Source: Baffinella frigidus (lineage: Eukaryota > Cryptophyceae > Cryptomonadales > Baffinellaceae). Taken from it: a DNA stretch of 26,936 nt. The position numbers and the translations under genes are program-made. The notes beneath the pieces were generated by a model. The model was not told the DNA's origin and did no database searches. It saw nothing but the letters and a program-made list of their open reading frames with translations. Positions 21,401-22,714 of the stretch are shown piece after piece. How positions within the stretch are numbered: the stretch's first letter is position 1; each line of letters starts with the position of its first letter. The stretch is taken from NCBI GenBank assembly GCA_026770585.1, contig MU646318.1:865685-892620 (forward strand), in the 5' to 3' direction.

Positions 21401-21582
21401 AACTGCTCCATGCGATGCTGCTGGTAATACGATACGGCCAGCTCCAGCCAGAGCTTCAACGGCGCCAACTCGTTGGCAAGAATCTGCATGATCTCGTTGG
21501 GATCTTCGGGCAGAGCGTCCTTGGGCAGCTCGAGGATCTCATCCTCAGTGCCGTGGATGGGAACCGCAAGGATCCCTGACAT
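271..21582 (-). CDS. CTR9: CTR9 homologue, Paf1 complex TPR subunit (29 exons, joined)
   Basis: CTR9 is the scaffold subunit of the Paf1 complex, which travels with RNA polymerase II in the nucleus and promotes elongation, H2B ubiquitination and H3K4/K36 methylation (family knowledge). I identified it by reading conserved stretches in family order: IPALLGKAAVLF, CPPEVRLGIAHC, VLNHLANHF, NTEVKSIRAESCFHIAR, YGLGQ, VLYNLARLHEQ, KERPNYLDAFMRLG, HADAWTML, VYAANGVATVLAQ, DVWVNLAHI, a charged coiled coil near residues 880-985, then GDFDEFIDD. The 29 exons sum to 3153 nt without a stop. The model covers 1051 residues, near the usual CTR9 length of about 1050-1170. Introns begin GT (two begin GC) and end AG, and make up about 85% of the gene. 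Exon 17, exon 24 and the 3' end are the least certain points. The last exon either reads through to a TAA at 223-225 or splices at 271 to an exon outside the window. Confidence 0.93.
472..2068. repeat. CTR9 intron 28: exon-29 copies, 22-bp minisatellite, GA tract
   Basis: This intron holds two 53-nt copies of the exon 29 acceptor end (620-672 and 849-901, 229 bp apart). Around them is a minisatellite of about 22 bp with consensus TTACATTCAGGGCCCTAAATG (525-620 and 690-850, one stray unit near 983). Further along are a (GA)n tract (1064-1130), an AACCCCCC array (about 1285-1335), a long inverted repeat at 1574-1723 and degenerate copies of exon 28. Positions 1135-1260 are GC-rich and unexplained. 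Confidence 0.8.
1574..1723. mobile_element. MITE-like element with ~27-bp inverted termini
   Basis: The left end TAACGGCCTGAAAATGGGGT matches the reverse complement of the right end for about 27 bp, and complementarity continues inward (GCCTAGGACCTCC against GGAGGTCCTAGGC). The terminal TA at each end may be a target-site duplication. No open frame is present, so the element would be non-autonomous. Its core shares CCTACGGTAGG with other elements in the window. Confidence 0.8.
2069..2131 (-). CDS. CTR9: CTR9 exon 28 (residues 964-984)
   Basis: 21 codons, ERARAMENKRRELVGDSGFL then K, the end of the coiled coil (human KKLLEQRAQYVEKTKNIL). It has a GCAG acceptor and an AAG|GTTGGG donor, phase 0. 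Increasingly degraded copies of the donor side follow at about 1871-1925, 1738-1775 and 1528-1570. Confidence 0.85.
2132..2725. other. CTR9 intron 27
   Basis: This intron contains the inverted-repeat element at 2293-2429 and a stretch of TTTTAAGCC/TTTCAAGCC repeats (about 2540-2610). No exon-like sequence beyond the Pro-rich readthrough of exon 27 is seen. Confidence 0.6.
2293..2429. mobile_element. MITE-like element, ATCTCCA termini
   Basis: The ends ATCTCCA and TGGAGAT lie outside inverted AAGTATTAATTAATTGC and CAACGAAATTTACTACACA blocks, giving a near-complete hairpin. A related core with the same CAACGAAA.TTACTACACA inner repeat but different ends is at about 16324-16412, and single half-sites occur near 19372 and 26330. 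Confidence 0.8.
2726..2788 (-). CDS. CTR9: CTR9 exon 27 (residues 943-963)
   Basis: 21 codons, KRVDDAQRIVEAEEEAKKAL then Q, aligned with human [20 protein letters not shown]. It has a GCAG acceptor; the donor is best read as GC (CAG|GCGCGC), because continuing would enter a Pro-rich low-complexity run. Phase 0. No copy was seen. Confidence 0.82.
2789..3418. repeat. CTR9 intron 26: TTTAGGG/TTCAGGG array and three exon-26 donor copies
   Basis: A short array of TTTCGGG, TTCAGGG and TTTAGGG (about 2795-2915) is followed by three copies of the exon 26 3' end with its donor (2928-2970, 3056-3105, 3309-3360). They are separated by shared flanking text (CAAACTCATCTCCTCTAAAG and similar), showing tandem duplication of exon end plus intron. 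Confidence 0.85.
3419..3514 (-). CDS. CTR9: CTR9 exon 26 (residues 911-942)
   Basis: 32 codons, VLPQYTDAVEEMREMFQKKK then DSIRTEEEAKAQ, highly charged coiled coil. It has a TTCAG acceptor and a CAG|GTCATG donor, phase 0. This is the most heavily copied exon: acceptor-side copies lie at about 3708-3766, 3931-3985, 4035-4055 and 4230-4279, and donor-side copies at 3309-3360, 3056-3105 and 2928-2970. Only this copy has both ends intact. Confidence 0.88.
3515..4952. repeat. CTR9 intron 25: exon-26 acceptor copies, 295-bp-offset and 118-bp tandem duplications
   Basis: At least four acceptor-side copies of exon 26 are present. A stretch of about 170 bp at 3950-4118 recurs at 4245-4413, offset 295 bp, almost unchanged. 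Two 118-bp tandem units start near 4744 and 4862, each holding the donor end of exon 25 and the dispersed motif GGTACAAACCCGTCAACTTT. A MITE lies at 3551-3654 and a (GAA)n run at 4668-4690. Confidence 0.85.
3551..3654. mobile_element. MITE family 1, copy a
   Basis: The element is about 104 bp and runs from ATCCCTCAAGTG to CACTTAATGGAT. The termini are inverted repeats of TATCCCTCAAGTGGCCAG. The centre has GTAGGGCCCTAGGACC and an inner GGTCAAATTTGACC palindrome. Other copies are at 5801-5905, 15721-15822 and 24083-24185. Confidence 0.85.
4953..5066 (-). CDS. CTR9: CTR9 exon 25 (residues 873-910)
   Basis: 38 codons, VLRRISDLLATITDEREFPK then EKKKEAASLSKWGEDASK, at the position of human AHRYFSYLSKV and the start of the charged coiled coil. 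It has a CTAG acceptor and an AAG|GTACGG donor, phase 0. Its donor end (LSKWGEDASK) recurs at about 4832-4864 and 4712-4746, and its 5' half at about 5288-5348. Confidence 0.88.
5126..5155 (-). CDS. CTR9: CTR9 exon 24 (residues 863-872), 10-codon exon
   Basis: 30 nt encoding VDRLWLERVQ between an AAG acceptor and a CAG|GTTATG donor, phase 0. An equally well-framed copy at 5556-5585 encodes VYHLWLDLVQ. I chose this copy because it lies beside the complete exon 25, while the other lies beside a truncated exon-25 copy. A donor six nt earlier (CGG|GTACAG) would also keep the frame. Confidence 0.65.
5556..5585 (-). other. Alternative or relict copy of CTR9 exon 24
   Basis: 30 nt encoding VYHLWLDLVQ with the same AAG acceptor and CAG|GTTATG donor as exon 24. 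It differs from VDRLWLERVQ at four residues and keeps the frame, so it could be used instead of, or in addition to, exon 24. It may equally be a dead duplicate. Confidence 0.6.
5801..5905. mobile_element. MITE family 1, copy b
   Basis: Runs from ATCCCTTCAG to CTTAAGGGAT with the same core CCCTACCGTAGGGCCCTAGG and GGTCAATTTTGACC palindrome. The left terminus is more diverged than in the other copies. Confidence 0.85.
6150..6230 (-). CDS. CTR9: CTR9 exon 23 (residues 836-862)
   Basis: 27 codons, DWLKDEEIMEAPLYVKADME then MVKNDIM, in the position where other CTR9 proteins enter the region before the coiled coil. It has a CCAG acceptor and an ATG|GTAACC donor, phase 0. Two donor-side copies with GTAA or related junctions follow at about 5929-5983 and 5708-5735, the second badly mutated. 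Confidence 0.88.
6231..6670. repeat. CTR9 intron 22: TTTAGGG/TTGAGGG heptamer array
   Basis: Almost the whole intron is heptamers ending in GGG: TTGAGGG near 6240-6330, TTTAGGG and TTCAGGG at 6320-6480, and mixed types to 6660. It is G-rich on the plus strand, so the transcript is C-rich. No other content is seen. Confidence 0.93.
6671..6740 (-). CDS. CTR9: CTR9 exon 22 (residues 812-835)
   Basis: 70 nt completing Gln then FNLALVIKLSAESIIKGVAE and VHK, matching human FNVALVLQRLATLVLKDEK. It has an ATCAG acceptor and an AAG|GTGACC donor. Its 5' half with acceptor is copied at 6908-6951, with smaller scraps through 6780-7215. Confidence 0.92.
6741..7953. repeat. CTR9 intron 21: exon-22 scraps, GTTGATAACTAG repeats, exon-21 copies
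   Basis: Positions 6745-7215 carry repeated CCTGATTCGGTAG and GTTGATAACTAGCG units that combine the exon 22 acceptor with intron sequence; the best exon 22 copy is 6908-6951. A TTTAGGG array occupies about 6957-7025. Exon 21 end copies lie at about 7300-7324 and 7573-7618. The dispersed CCGACTATTCTCAAGTTGAC motif is at 7379-7440. Confidence 0.8.
7954..8052 (-). CDS. CTR9: CTR9 exon 21 (residues 779-812)
   Basis: 99 nt encoding KDKLVVADRAMAKQCRRTLQ then KAMHLAPRDRSL, aligned with human [21 protein letters not shown]. The start uses a CCAAG acceptor that restores the frame from exon 20; the end is CA|GTATAG, phase 2. Copies of the 3' part lie at 7573-7618 and about 7300-7324, and an echo of the 5' junction at about 8148-8180. 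Confidence 0.87.
8053..8603. repeat. CTR9 intron 20: exon-20 donor copies and short GGG heptamer runs
   Basis: Contains a degenerate copy of the exon 21 start (about 8148-8180), two exon 20 donor copies (8323-8393 and 8511-8531), and short TTTCGGG (8280-8300) and TGTAGGG (8540-8585) runs. Confidence 0.8.
8604..8710 (-). CDS. CTR9: CTR9 exon 20 (residues 744-779)
   Basis: 107 nt encoding EFVPAIKLYKTALDRFFGGH then DVLLLTCIAKAQLEL and a split Ala, equal to human QYISAVQMYENCLRKF...VVLYLARALFK. It has an ACAG acceptor and ends phase 2 at GC|GTACGC. Donor-side copies lie at 8323-8393 and 8511-8531, and an acceptor-side copy at about 8797-8830. Confidence 0.92.
8711..9491. repeat. CTR9 intron 19: exon-20 acceptor copy and long mixed minisatellite
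   Basis: Short GTGTGCAGT repeats (8735-8775) are followed by a copy of the exon 20 start (8797-8830). A minisatellite at 9035-9265 mixes GGGAGTTGAGGGTGTAGGG-type units, then TTTAGGG/TGTAGGG heptamers run to about 9370. A copy of the exon 19 end lies at 9366-9391. Confidence 0.85.
9492..9539 (-). CDS. CTR9: CTR9 exon 19 (residues 728-743)
   Basis: 16 codons, VPDVWVNLAHIHMVQK, matching human ISDVWLNLAHIYVEQK. It has a GCAG acceptor and an AAG|GTGTTC donor, phase 0. A copy of the donor half lies at about 9366-9391. Confidence 0.94.
9540..9961. repeat. CTR9 intron 18: TTTAGGG array and TTGATGG array
   Basis: About 9560-9655 is TTTAGGG and variants. Positions 9656-9722 are nine or so perfect TTGATGG heptamers. 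The rest (9730-9960) is non-repetitive with no exon recognised. Confidence 0.88.
9962..10087 (-). CDS. CTR9: CTR9 exon 18 (residues 686-727)
   Basis: 42 codons, VLERENNNVYAANGVATVLA then QSGRLAEAKQIFAQLREAAVGQ. NLYAANGIGAVLA is among the most conserved CTR9 segments. It has an ATAG acceptor and a CAG|GTTGCG donor, phase 0. Its 5' end is copied several times, in both orientations, at 10206-10384. Confidence 0.95.
10088..10513. repeat. CTR9 intron 17: palindromic exon-18 copies and TTTAGGG/TTTGGGG array
   Basis: Fragments of the exon 18 start (GAGCGGGAGAACAACAACGT and relatives) occur in both orientations at 10206-10384, together with inverted ACTGTTCAGACCA units, so the stretch folds as a cruciform. 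A TTTAGGG to TTTGGGG array fills 10396-10505. Confidence 0.85.
10514..10567 (-). CDS. CTR9: CTR9 exon 17 (residues 668-685)
   Basis: 18 codons, RRNKYTQHLSRALDLYRK, equal to human EKRHQDRALAIYKQ. The donor AAG|GTCCC is clear. The start is less certain: the obvious CAG acceptor at about 10575 would make the exon 61 nt and break the frame, so I chose the AAG acceptor 7 nt further in, which gives phase 0. A misread base, or a different end for exon 16, would be alternatives. Confidence 0.75.
10568..11172. other. CTR9 intron 16: hairpin, dispersed element, exon-16 donor copy
   Basis: An inverted repeat around TGTAACTGAAAACAAGG lies at about 10615-10664. The dispersed element at 10832-10977 has an oppositely oriented relative at 19540-19673. 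A donor-side copy of exon 16 is at 11014-11088. Confidence 0.75.
10832..10977. mobile_element. Dispersed GTTGAC-rich element, copy a
   Basis: The sequence from CTACTTTAGATGTGACCGGG to CTCAGGTCTAGCG matches the reverse complement of 19540-19673 along its whole length, with a divergent middle. It holds several AAGTTGAC or AGTTGACTT motifs and an internal CCCGAAAACGGG hairpin. No open frame is seen. Confidence 0.8.
11173..11268 (-). CDS. CTR9: CTR9 exon 16 (residues 636-667)
   Basis: 32 codons, VLSKNPNDAMAHIMLGNIYF then VCAKFEPGAADE, matching human DTYSMLALGNVWL. It has an AAAG acceptor and a GAG|GTGTG donor, phase 0. It is the only copy with both junctions. Acceptor-side copies lie at 11595-11631 and 11464-11528, and a donor-side copy at 11014-11088. 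Confidence 0.9.
11269..11833. repeat. CTR9 intron 15: exon-16 acceptor copies and TTTAGGG/TTTGGGG array
   Basis: Two copies of the exon 16 start (11464-11528 and 11595-11631) precede the real exon in transcription. An array of TTTAGGG and TTTGGGG runs at about 11635-11760. Positions 11300-11440 look unique. Confidence 0.87.
11834..11926 (-). CDS. CTR9: CTR9 exon 15 (residues 605-635)
   Basis: 31 codons, VQPGHADAWTMLSKMHFRTG then DFAQSQQKLEK, the TPR with the conserved H.DAW motif (human [20 protein letters not shown]). It has a CCAG acceptor and an AAAG|GTGCG donor, phase 0. Confidence 0.95.
11940..12122. repeat. CTR9 intron 14: TTTCGGG array
   Basis: Mixed TTCCGGG/TTTCGGG text becomes about ten uninterrupted TTTCGGG heptamers (12053-12122) ending directly at the exon 14 donor. 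The small open frames rich in GFRVSGF residues here are translations of this repeat. Confidence 0.95.
12128..12191 (-). CDS. CTR9: CTR9 exon 14 (residues 583-604)
   Basis: 64 nt completing Gly then AISETRGNSKEASGWYVEAL and T, equal to human [21 protein letters not shown]. It has a GGCAG acceptor and an ACA|GTACAC donor. The TTTCGGG array lies immediately beyond the donor. Confidence 0.93.
12192..12479. repeat. CTR9 intron 13: GA/CT tract
   Basis: Positions about 12315-12456 are an impure (GA)n tract, (CT)n on the coding strand, beginning some 23 nt after the exon 13 donor. An ATGACTAGTGCGAGGCTCGTAA-like motif near 12222-12282 recurs near 13779. Confidence 0.9.
12480..12547 (-). CDS. CTR9: CTR9 exon 13 (residues 561-583)
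   Basis: 68 nt encoding AHVLYRAILKERPNYLDAFM then RLG; human CTR9 has [21 protein letters not shown] here. It has a GCAG acceptor and ends phase 2 at GG|GTGCC. A long (CT)n tract on the coding strand follows the donor almost directly. Confidence 0.95.
12548..12847. repeat. CTR9 intron 12: TTTGGGG/TTTAGGG array
   Basis: The whole intron is heptamer array, mostly TTTGGGG with blocks of TTTAGGG (12676-12712) and an 8-bp variant TTTGGGGG (12640-12675). Nothing else is seen. Confidence 0.95.
12848..12904 (-). CDS. CTR9: CTR9 exon 12 (residues 542-560)
   Basis: 19 codons, VTVLYNLARLHEQANSLAQ, matching the conserved CTR9 string VTTSYNLARLYEA. It has a GACAG acceptor and a CAG|GTTCCG donor, phase 0. 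No second copy was seen. Confidence 0.94.
12905..13848. repeat. CTR9 intron 11: ATCANNN heptamers, exon-11 donor copies, tandem 20-mers
   Basis: Positions 12985-13115 consist of ATCANNN heptamers (ATCAATG, ATCACTG, ATCAATT), followed by GGATCCA heptamers to about 13180. A partial relative of the 17886 element (TTTGAGAAATTTAGTACCATG) is at 13228-13330. GAGCCTCGGTCGGACAGGTG repeats lie at 13382-13438. Exon 11 donor copies are at 13494-13546 and 13653-13699. Confidence 0.85.
13849..13938 (-). CDS. CTR9: CTR9 exon 11 (residues 512-541)
   Basis: 30 codons, ALRGFGLEPPTGDGELVRAD then GTDLALQSNA. It fills the place of the less conserved insertion between the NVGALHF and YNLARL blocks of other CTR9 proteins. 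It has a CCCAG acceptor and a GCG|GTACGT donor, phase 0. It is the only copy with both halves intact. Three more acceptor-side copies (about 14044, 14147 and 14250) precede it and two donor-side copies follow (about 13653-13699 and 13494-13546). Confidence 0.85.
13939..14429. repeat. CTR9 intron 10: three ~103-bp tandem copies of the exon-11 acceptor region
   Basis: The exon 11 start recurs with its CCCAG acceptor at about 14043, 14146 and 14249, spaced 103-104 bp. Each copy carries about 45 nt of exon-like sequence and the same intron tail (AAAAGCTAATGTCTGGACTG on the coding strand). They all lie upstream of the real acceptor in transcription. Confidence 0.9.
14430..14513 (-). CDS. CTR9: CTR9 exon 10 (residues 484-511)
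   Basis: 28 codons, VTPQLLGNIGTLYHKLGNKE then QALSFYNK, a TPR equal to human [21 protein letters not shown]. It has a CCAG acceptor and an AAG|GTAACG donor, phase 0. A short degenerate echo of the middle (YHKLGN) lies at about 14642-14666. Confidence 0.93.
14514..14845. repeat. CTR9 intron 9: TTTAGGG array
   Basis: After a short exon 10 echo (14642-14666), TTTGGGG then perfect TTTAGGG heptamers fill 14665-14840, running into the exon 9 donor. Confidence 0.93.
14846..14899 (-). CDS. CTR9: CTR9 exon 9 (residues 466-483)
   Basis: 18 codons, ALQYHHKAREALKRRGKK, the B-helix and linker of the TPR begun in exon 8 (human GALSAYGTATRILQE). It has a CCAG acceptor and an AAG|GTGCCG donor, phase 0. TTTAGGG arrays flank it on both sides. 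Confidence 0.9.
14900..15187. repeat. CTR9 intron 8: TTTAGGG array and unique part
   Basis: TTTAGGG and TTTGGGG heptamers occupy 14905-15003. Positions 15010-15110 contain a duplicated GGGCGATTG.TGTGGTAT block with GAGAGCTA, and GGAATGTTCT is repeated at 15127-15150. Confidence 0.85.
15188..15256 (-). CDS. CTR9: CTR9 exon 8 (residues 443-465)
   Basis: 23 codons, ENNIDEDVWNELATLHEKHN then PAK, the next TPR helix (human DDVEAWIELAQILEQ). It has an ACAG acceptor and an AAG|GTATTC donor, phase 0. No second copy was found. Confidence 0.92.
15257..16097. repeat. CTR9 intron 7: three exon-7 donor copies and a MITE
   Basis: Exon 7 donor-side copies at 15943-16018, 15637-15714 and 15484-15538 are each followed in transcription by the dispersed motif GGTACAAACTCGTCAACTTT (two clear cases, 15550-15612 and 16022-16080). 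MITE family 1 copy c lies at 15721-15822. Confidence 0.85.
15721..15822. mobile_element. MITE family 1, copy c
   Basis: Runs from ATCCCTCAAGTGGCCAG to CACTTAAGGGAT with the CCCTACCGTAGGGCCCTAGG core. The right inner part differs from the other copies (ATTATTCACCCG in place of the GGTCAATTTTGACC palindrome). Confidence 0.87.
16098..16208 (-). CDS. CTR9: CTR9 exon 7 (residues 406-442)
   Basis: 37 codons, VHPHSYEVRKMLGVVCARSG then DTIKSLEHFKKILEREP, corresponding to the TPR that begins YPNNYETMKILGSLYA in human. It has an ACAG acceptor and a CCG|GTCC donor, phase 0. Three partial copies of the 3' part with the same donor follow at about 15943-16018, 15637-15714 and 15484-15538. This copy is the only one with the complete 5' half. 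Confidence 0.92.
16209..16757. repeat. CTR9 intron 6: hairpin element, reversed TGTAGGG run, TTCAGGG array
   Basis: A hairpin at about 16324-16412 shares its core with 2293-2429. CACCCTA heptamers at 16483-16548 are one of the few arrays with the C-rich strand on plus. TTCAGGG heptamers fill 16626-16730 up to the exon 6 donor. The text at 16555-16585 repeats the exon 7 start (CACCTCGTAGCTGTGCGGGT). Confidence 0.88.
16758..16889 (-). CDS. CTR9: CTR9 exon 6 (residues 362-405)
   Basis: 44 codons beginning AHKYYEYAAHFWPEFMLPQY and continuing GLGQTNMHSRKWMEAIACLD, a full TPR. LPxxGLGQ is a family hallmark. It has a CTCAG acceptor, an AAG|GTCC donor and phase 0 at both ends. Two nested copies of its 5' part with acceptors precede it in transcription, at 17030-17091 and 17168-17202. 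Confidence 0.95.
16890..17585. repeat. CTR9 intron 5: nested exon-6 starts, exon-5 end copy, TTTAGGG
   Basis: Exon 6 start copies at 17030-17091 and 17168-17202 each keep the acceptor. TTTAGGG heptamers are at 17217-17275. A copy of the exon 5 end lies at 17448-17494. Confidence 0.87.
17586..17675 (-). CDS. CTR9: CTR9 exon 5 (residues 332-361)
   Basis: 30 codons, AFQNTEVKSIRAESCFHIAR then THHIKGQMDQ, matching the CTR9 block that reads NTEVEAMQAESCYQLAR in human. It has a TGCAG acceptor, a CAG|GTTTC donor and phase 0 at both ends. A copy of its 3' half with GKMDQ in place of GQMDQ and a GC donor lies at 17448-17494. Confidence 0.95.
17886..18053. mobile_element. MITE-like element with GAGCGCTGTGCAGAG termini
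   Basis: The left end GAGCGCTGTGCAGAG and right end CTCTGCACAGCTC are inverted, followed inward by TTGGCCAC/GTGGCCAA and AATGGAAAA/TTTTCCCATT. The centre is a second palindrome, TTTGAGAAACTTAGTACCAT facing TTTCCTCAAA. The centre alone recurs at 13228-13330. Confidence 0.82.
18329..18447. mobile_element. MITE family 2, copy a
   Basis: Terminal inverted repeat CTAGCTCTGCCTCAGT facing TCTCAGGCAGAGCTAG, with GGGCTC/GGGCCC inside. About 119 bp, no open frame. A second copy lies 140 bp further on. Confidence 0.87.
18587..18722. mobile_element. MITE family 2, copy b
   Basis: Same CTAGCTCTGCCTCAGT termini (right end AATTGAGGCAGAGCTAG). The interior differs from copy a in sequence, so the two share ends more than middles. 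Confidence 0.87.
18826..18902. repeat. TGTAGGG heptamer array
   Basis: About ten perfect GGGTGTA heptamers. It differs from the TTTAGGG telomere heptamer at one position and is homogeneous within the array. Confidence 0.95.
19022..19200. mobile_element. MITE family 3, copy a
   Basis: Terminal inverted repeat CCACACAGCGGGCTGCGAAG facing AGCCCGCTGTGTGG, 179 bp. The centre has CCTACGGTAGGTCCTATGGG, the same palindromic core as family 1. Copy b is at 24662-24823. Confidence 0.88.
19540..19673. mobile_element. Dispersed GTTGAC-rich element, copy b
   Basis: Reverse-complement relative of 10832-10977. It ends 15 bp from the exon 4 donor, so part of this intron's 5' end is element sequence. Confidence 0.8.
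19688..19796 (-). CDS. CTR9: CTR9 exon 4 (residues 295-331)
   Basis: 109 nt encoding YNSSMDGKNSAVVLNHLANH and on to AYALAYQ; VLNHLANHF is one of the best conserved CTR9 strings. The acceptor is CTAG. The donor appears to be GC (CAG|GCGAGT), a known minor donor class whose context fits the consensus. A 22-nt echo of the exon end lies at about 19204-19226. Confidence 0.9.
19797..20221. repeat. CTR9 intron 3: heptamer arrays and two exon-3 donor copies
   Basis: TTTGGGG, TGTAGGG and TTTAGGG runs at 19800-19975 and 20020-20095. Exon 3 end copies with the GCGCGC|GTAC junction lie at 19983-20018 and 20097-20130. Confidence 0.88.
20222..20274 (-). CDS. CTR9: CTR9 exon 3 (residues 278-295, split Ala)
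   Basis: 53 nt encoding DLLRQTHVASALKLMERA, the helix before the conserved AY..VLNHLANHF block. It has a GAGCAG acceptor and ends in phase 2 at the donor GTACTC; the split Ala codon is completed in exon 4, which itself begins GTAC. The same donor-side fragment occurs again at 20097-20130 and 19983-20018, each with a GCGCGC|GTAC junction. Confidence 0.88.
20275..20853. repeat. CTR9 introns 1-2: heptamers, GTTCATG/GTTCACG repeats, exon-2 copies (exon 2 lies within)
   Basis: Apart from exon 2 this stretch has TTTGGGG/TTTAGGG heptamers (20285-20345), an exon 2 3' copy (20398-20445), GTTCACGGTTCATGGTTCA-type repeats (20635-20730) and an exon 2 5' copy (20729-20763). Confidence 0.85.
20516..20617 (-). 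CDS. CTR9: CTR9 exon 2 (residues 244-277)
   Basis: 34 codons beginning RVLDLAPDNTEALAGMAVI, continuing the TPR helix pair started at the end of exon 1. It has a CAG acceptor and a CAG|GT donor, phase 0 at both ends. Fragments of this exon recur at about 20398-20445 (3' part) and 20729-20763 (5' part) in the flanking introns. Confidence 0.92.
20854..21582 (-). CDS. CTR9: CTR9 exon 1 (residues 1-243)
   Basis: The 729-nt first exon starts MSGILAVPIHGTEDEI, the CTR9 N-terminus, and runs through the first TPR units (IPALLGKAAVLFNSRKYQKA, then CPPEVRLGIAHCYGAMRLPE). The ATG at 21580-21582 is the first in frame and opens the conserved N-terminal block. The exon ends CAG at 20854 before a GT donor, phase 0. 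It is by far the longest exon and is free of repeats. Its first 216 nt are copied in inverted orientation at 22127-22342. The long plus-strand open frame over the same bases is a GC-rich shadow. Confidence 0.96.
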
Positions 21583-22342
21583 CGCAGCTCCTCCGCTGCC
21601 ACGCCGCTCCCCTCCCCCTCCCTGCTGGTTCCAGCTGCTGCGCTGGTCACTCCAAGACCGCGCGGTGACAGCCCTTTCTTACGAAACAGAGCCCCACGCG
21701 AGCCTCCCCAGCGGGTTTTGAGCGCCGTGAATCCCGGAAAACTGCGAATTGATTTGAGTCAACTCGATCGATCGTTTTTGTGTGAGATGGGTTGGTTTTG
21801 ACCAGTTTGGTTCTTGAGGGCGGCGCAACTTTGACGCTCGATCTCGGATGGTCGGACGCAAGCGGGTATGGGAAGAGCCTTCTGGCGAAGGAGCGAGTGG
21901 GGGCTTTGCTGGGTCGAGCAAGAGGGGGCGGGGCGGGGCGGGCGGCAAGCTTGTCTTCGAGTGCACCATCTGCGGCAGTTTTCCGGCTCAAAACCCGCTG
22001 GGGAGGCTCGCGTGGGGCTCTGTTTCGTAAGAAAGGGCTGCCACCGCGCGGTCTTGGAGTGACCAGCGCAGCAGCTGGAACCAGCAGGGAGGGGGAGGGG
22101 AGCGGCGTGGCAGCGGAGGAGCTGCGATGTCAGGGATCCTTGCGGTTCCCATCCACGGCACTGAGGATGAGATCCTCGAGCTGCCCAAGGACGCTCTGCC
22201 CGAAGATCCCAACGAGATCATGCAGATTCGTGCCAACGAGTTGGCGCCGTTGAAGCTCTGGCTGGAGCTGGCCGTATCGTATTACCAGCAGCATCGCATG
22301 GAGCAGTTCCAAACTGTCATGGAGACGAGCACGGGCGAGGAT
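21367..22342. repeat. Inverted duplication of the CTR9 5' end (arms 21367-21723 and 21986-22342)
   Basis: Two 357-bp arms are inverted copies with only two base differences that I can see: one in the leader and one changing Leu to Arg in MQILANEL. Each arm holds about 141 bp of leader and the first 72 codons of exon 1. A further 12-bp match (CCGGAAAACTGC, 21734-21745 and 21975-21986) continues inward after a small indel. The spacer of about 230 bp is unique. Confidence 0.95.
21848..22030 (+). CDS. Short open frame in the spacer with a CxxC motif (uncertain)
   Basis: A 60-codon frame in the unique spacer starts MVGRKRVWEEPSGEG and contains KLVFECTICGSF, the first half of a zinc-finger-like pattern, before entering the duplicated arm and stopping. 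It could be the first exon of a divergent gene cut by the duplication, or chance. A GT donor after the CxxC cannot be judged. Confidence 0.2.
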   Translation: MVGRKRVWEEPSGEGASGGFAGSSKRGRGGAGGKLVFECTICGSFPAQNPLGRLAWGSVS

Positions 22343-22345
22343 TGA
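22127..22345 (+). pseudogene. Truncated head-to-head copy of CTR9 exon 1
   Basis: This plus-strand open frame starts MSGILAVPIHGTEDEI and follows CTR9 for 72 codons to TSTGED, where the duplication ends and a TGA follows at once. The leader upstream is copied too, so it could be transcribed if promoter elements lie within the arm. No TPR is completed, so a CTR9-like function is unlikely. It is nearly identical to exon 1, so the duplication is recent or has been homogenised. Confidence 0.9.
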
Positions 22346-22435
22346 GCGCGTCGGGAACAGAGCGTGCGGGCTCTTGTACTGGACGTGACTGTGTCAAGTC
22401 ACTCCGGTCAGTTTGCACGGGGTAGTATCCCCAGA

Positions 22436-22580
22436 CTGTTTCGCAGGAACGGGCTGTCACCGCGCGGTCTTGGAGTGACCAGCGCAGCAGCTGGGACCAG
22501 TTGGCAGGAGGGAGCAGCGGAGCGGCAGCAATGTTTGGGATCCTTGCGGTTCCTCGCCCATCAGAGATTGCGCCCCCCCT
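22436..22580 (+). pseudogene. Third, degraded copy of the CTR9 leader and start codon
   Basis: TTTCGCAGGAACGGGCTGTC and GGTCTTGGAGTGACCAGCGC repeat the CTR9 leader in the same orientation as the truncated copy. An ATG at 22531 opens FGILAVP before similarity is lost. A CCTAGG-core fragment follows directly (about 22585-22640). Confidence 0.85.
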
Positions 22581-22714
22581 CAGGACCACCTTAGAACCCC
22601 TAGGCATAGGCCTACAGCAGGTTCCTAGGGGGGGGGGGGGGGCGGGTCGTATCAGCATCGGGGAGATGTTCTTCTCGTCTTTCCACGTCCAGCGAGGCAC
22701 CCCATGTGCCGTGT

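Noticed and set aside
20647-21579. 310-codon plus-strand open frame
   Set aside because: It is the antisense shadow of CTR9 exon 1 in GC-rich sequence. The minus-strand reading has clear CTR9 similarity and intron junctions; the plus one has none.
22127-22345. Plus-strand CTR9 copy as a functional paralogue
   Set aside because: It ends after 72 codons at the duplication boundary with an immediate stop and has no downstream CTR9 exons on that strand.
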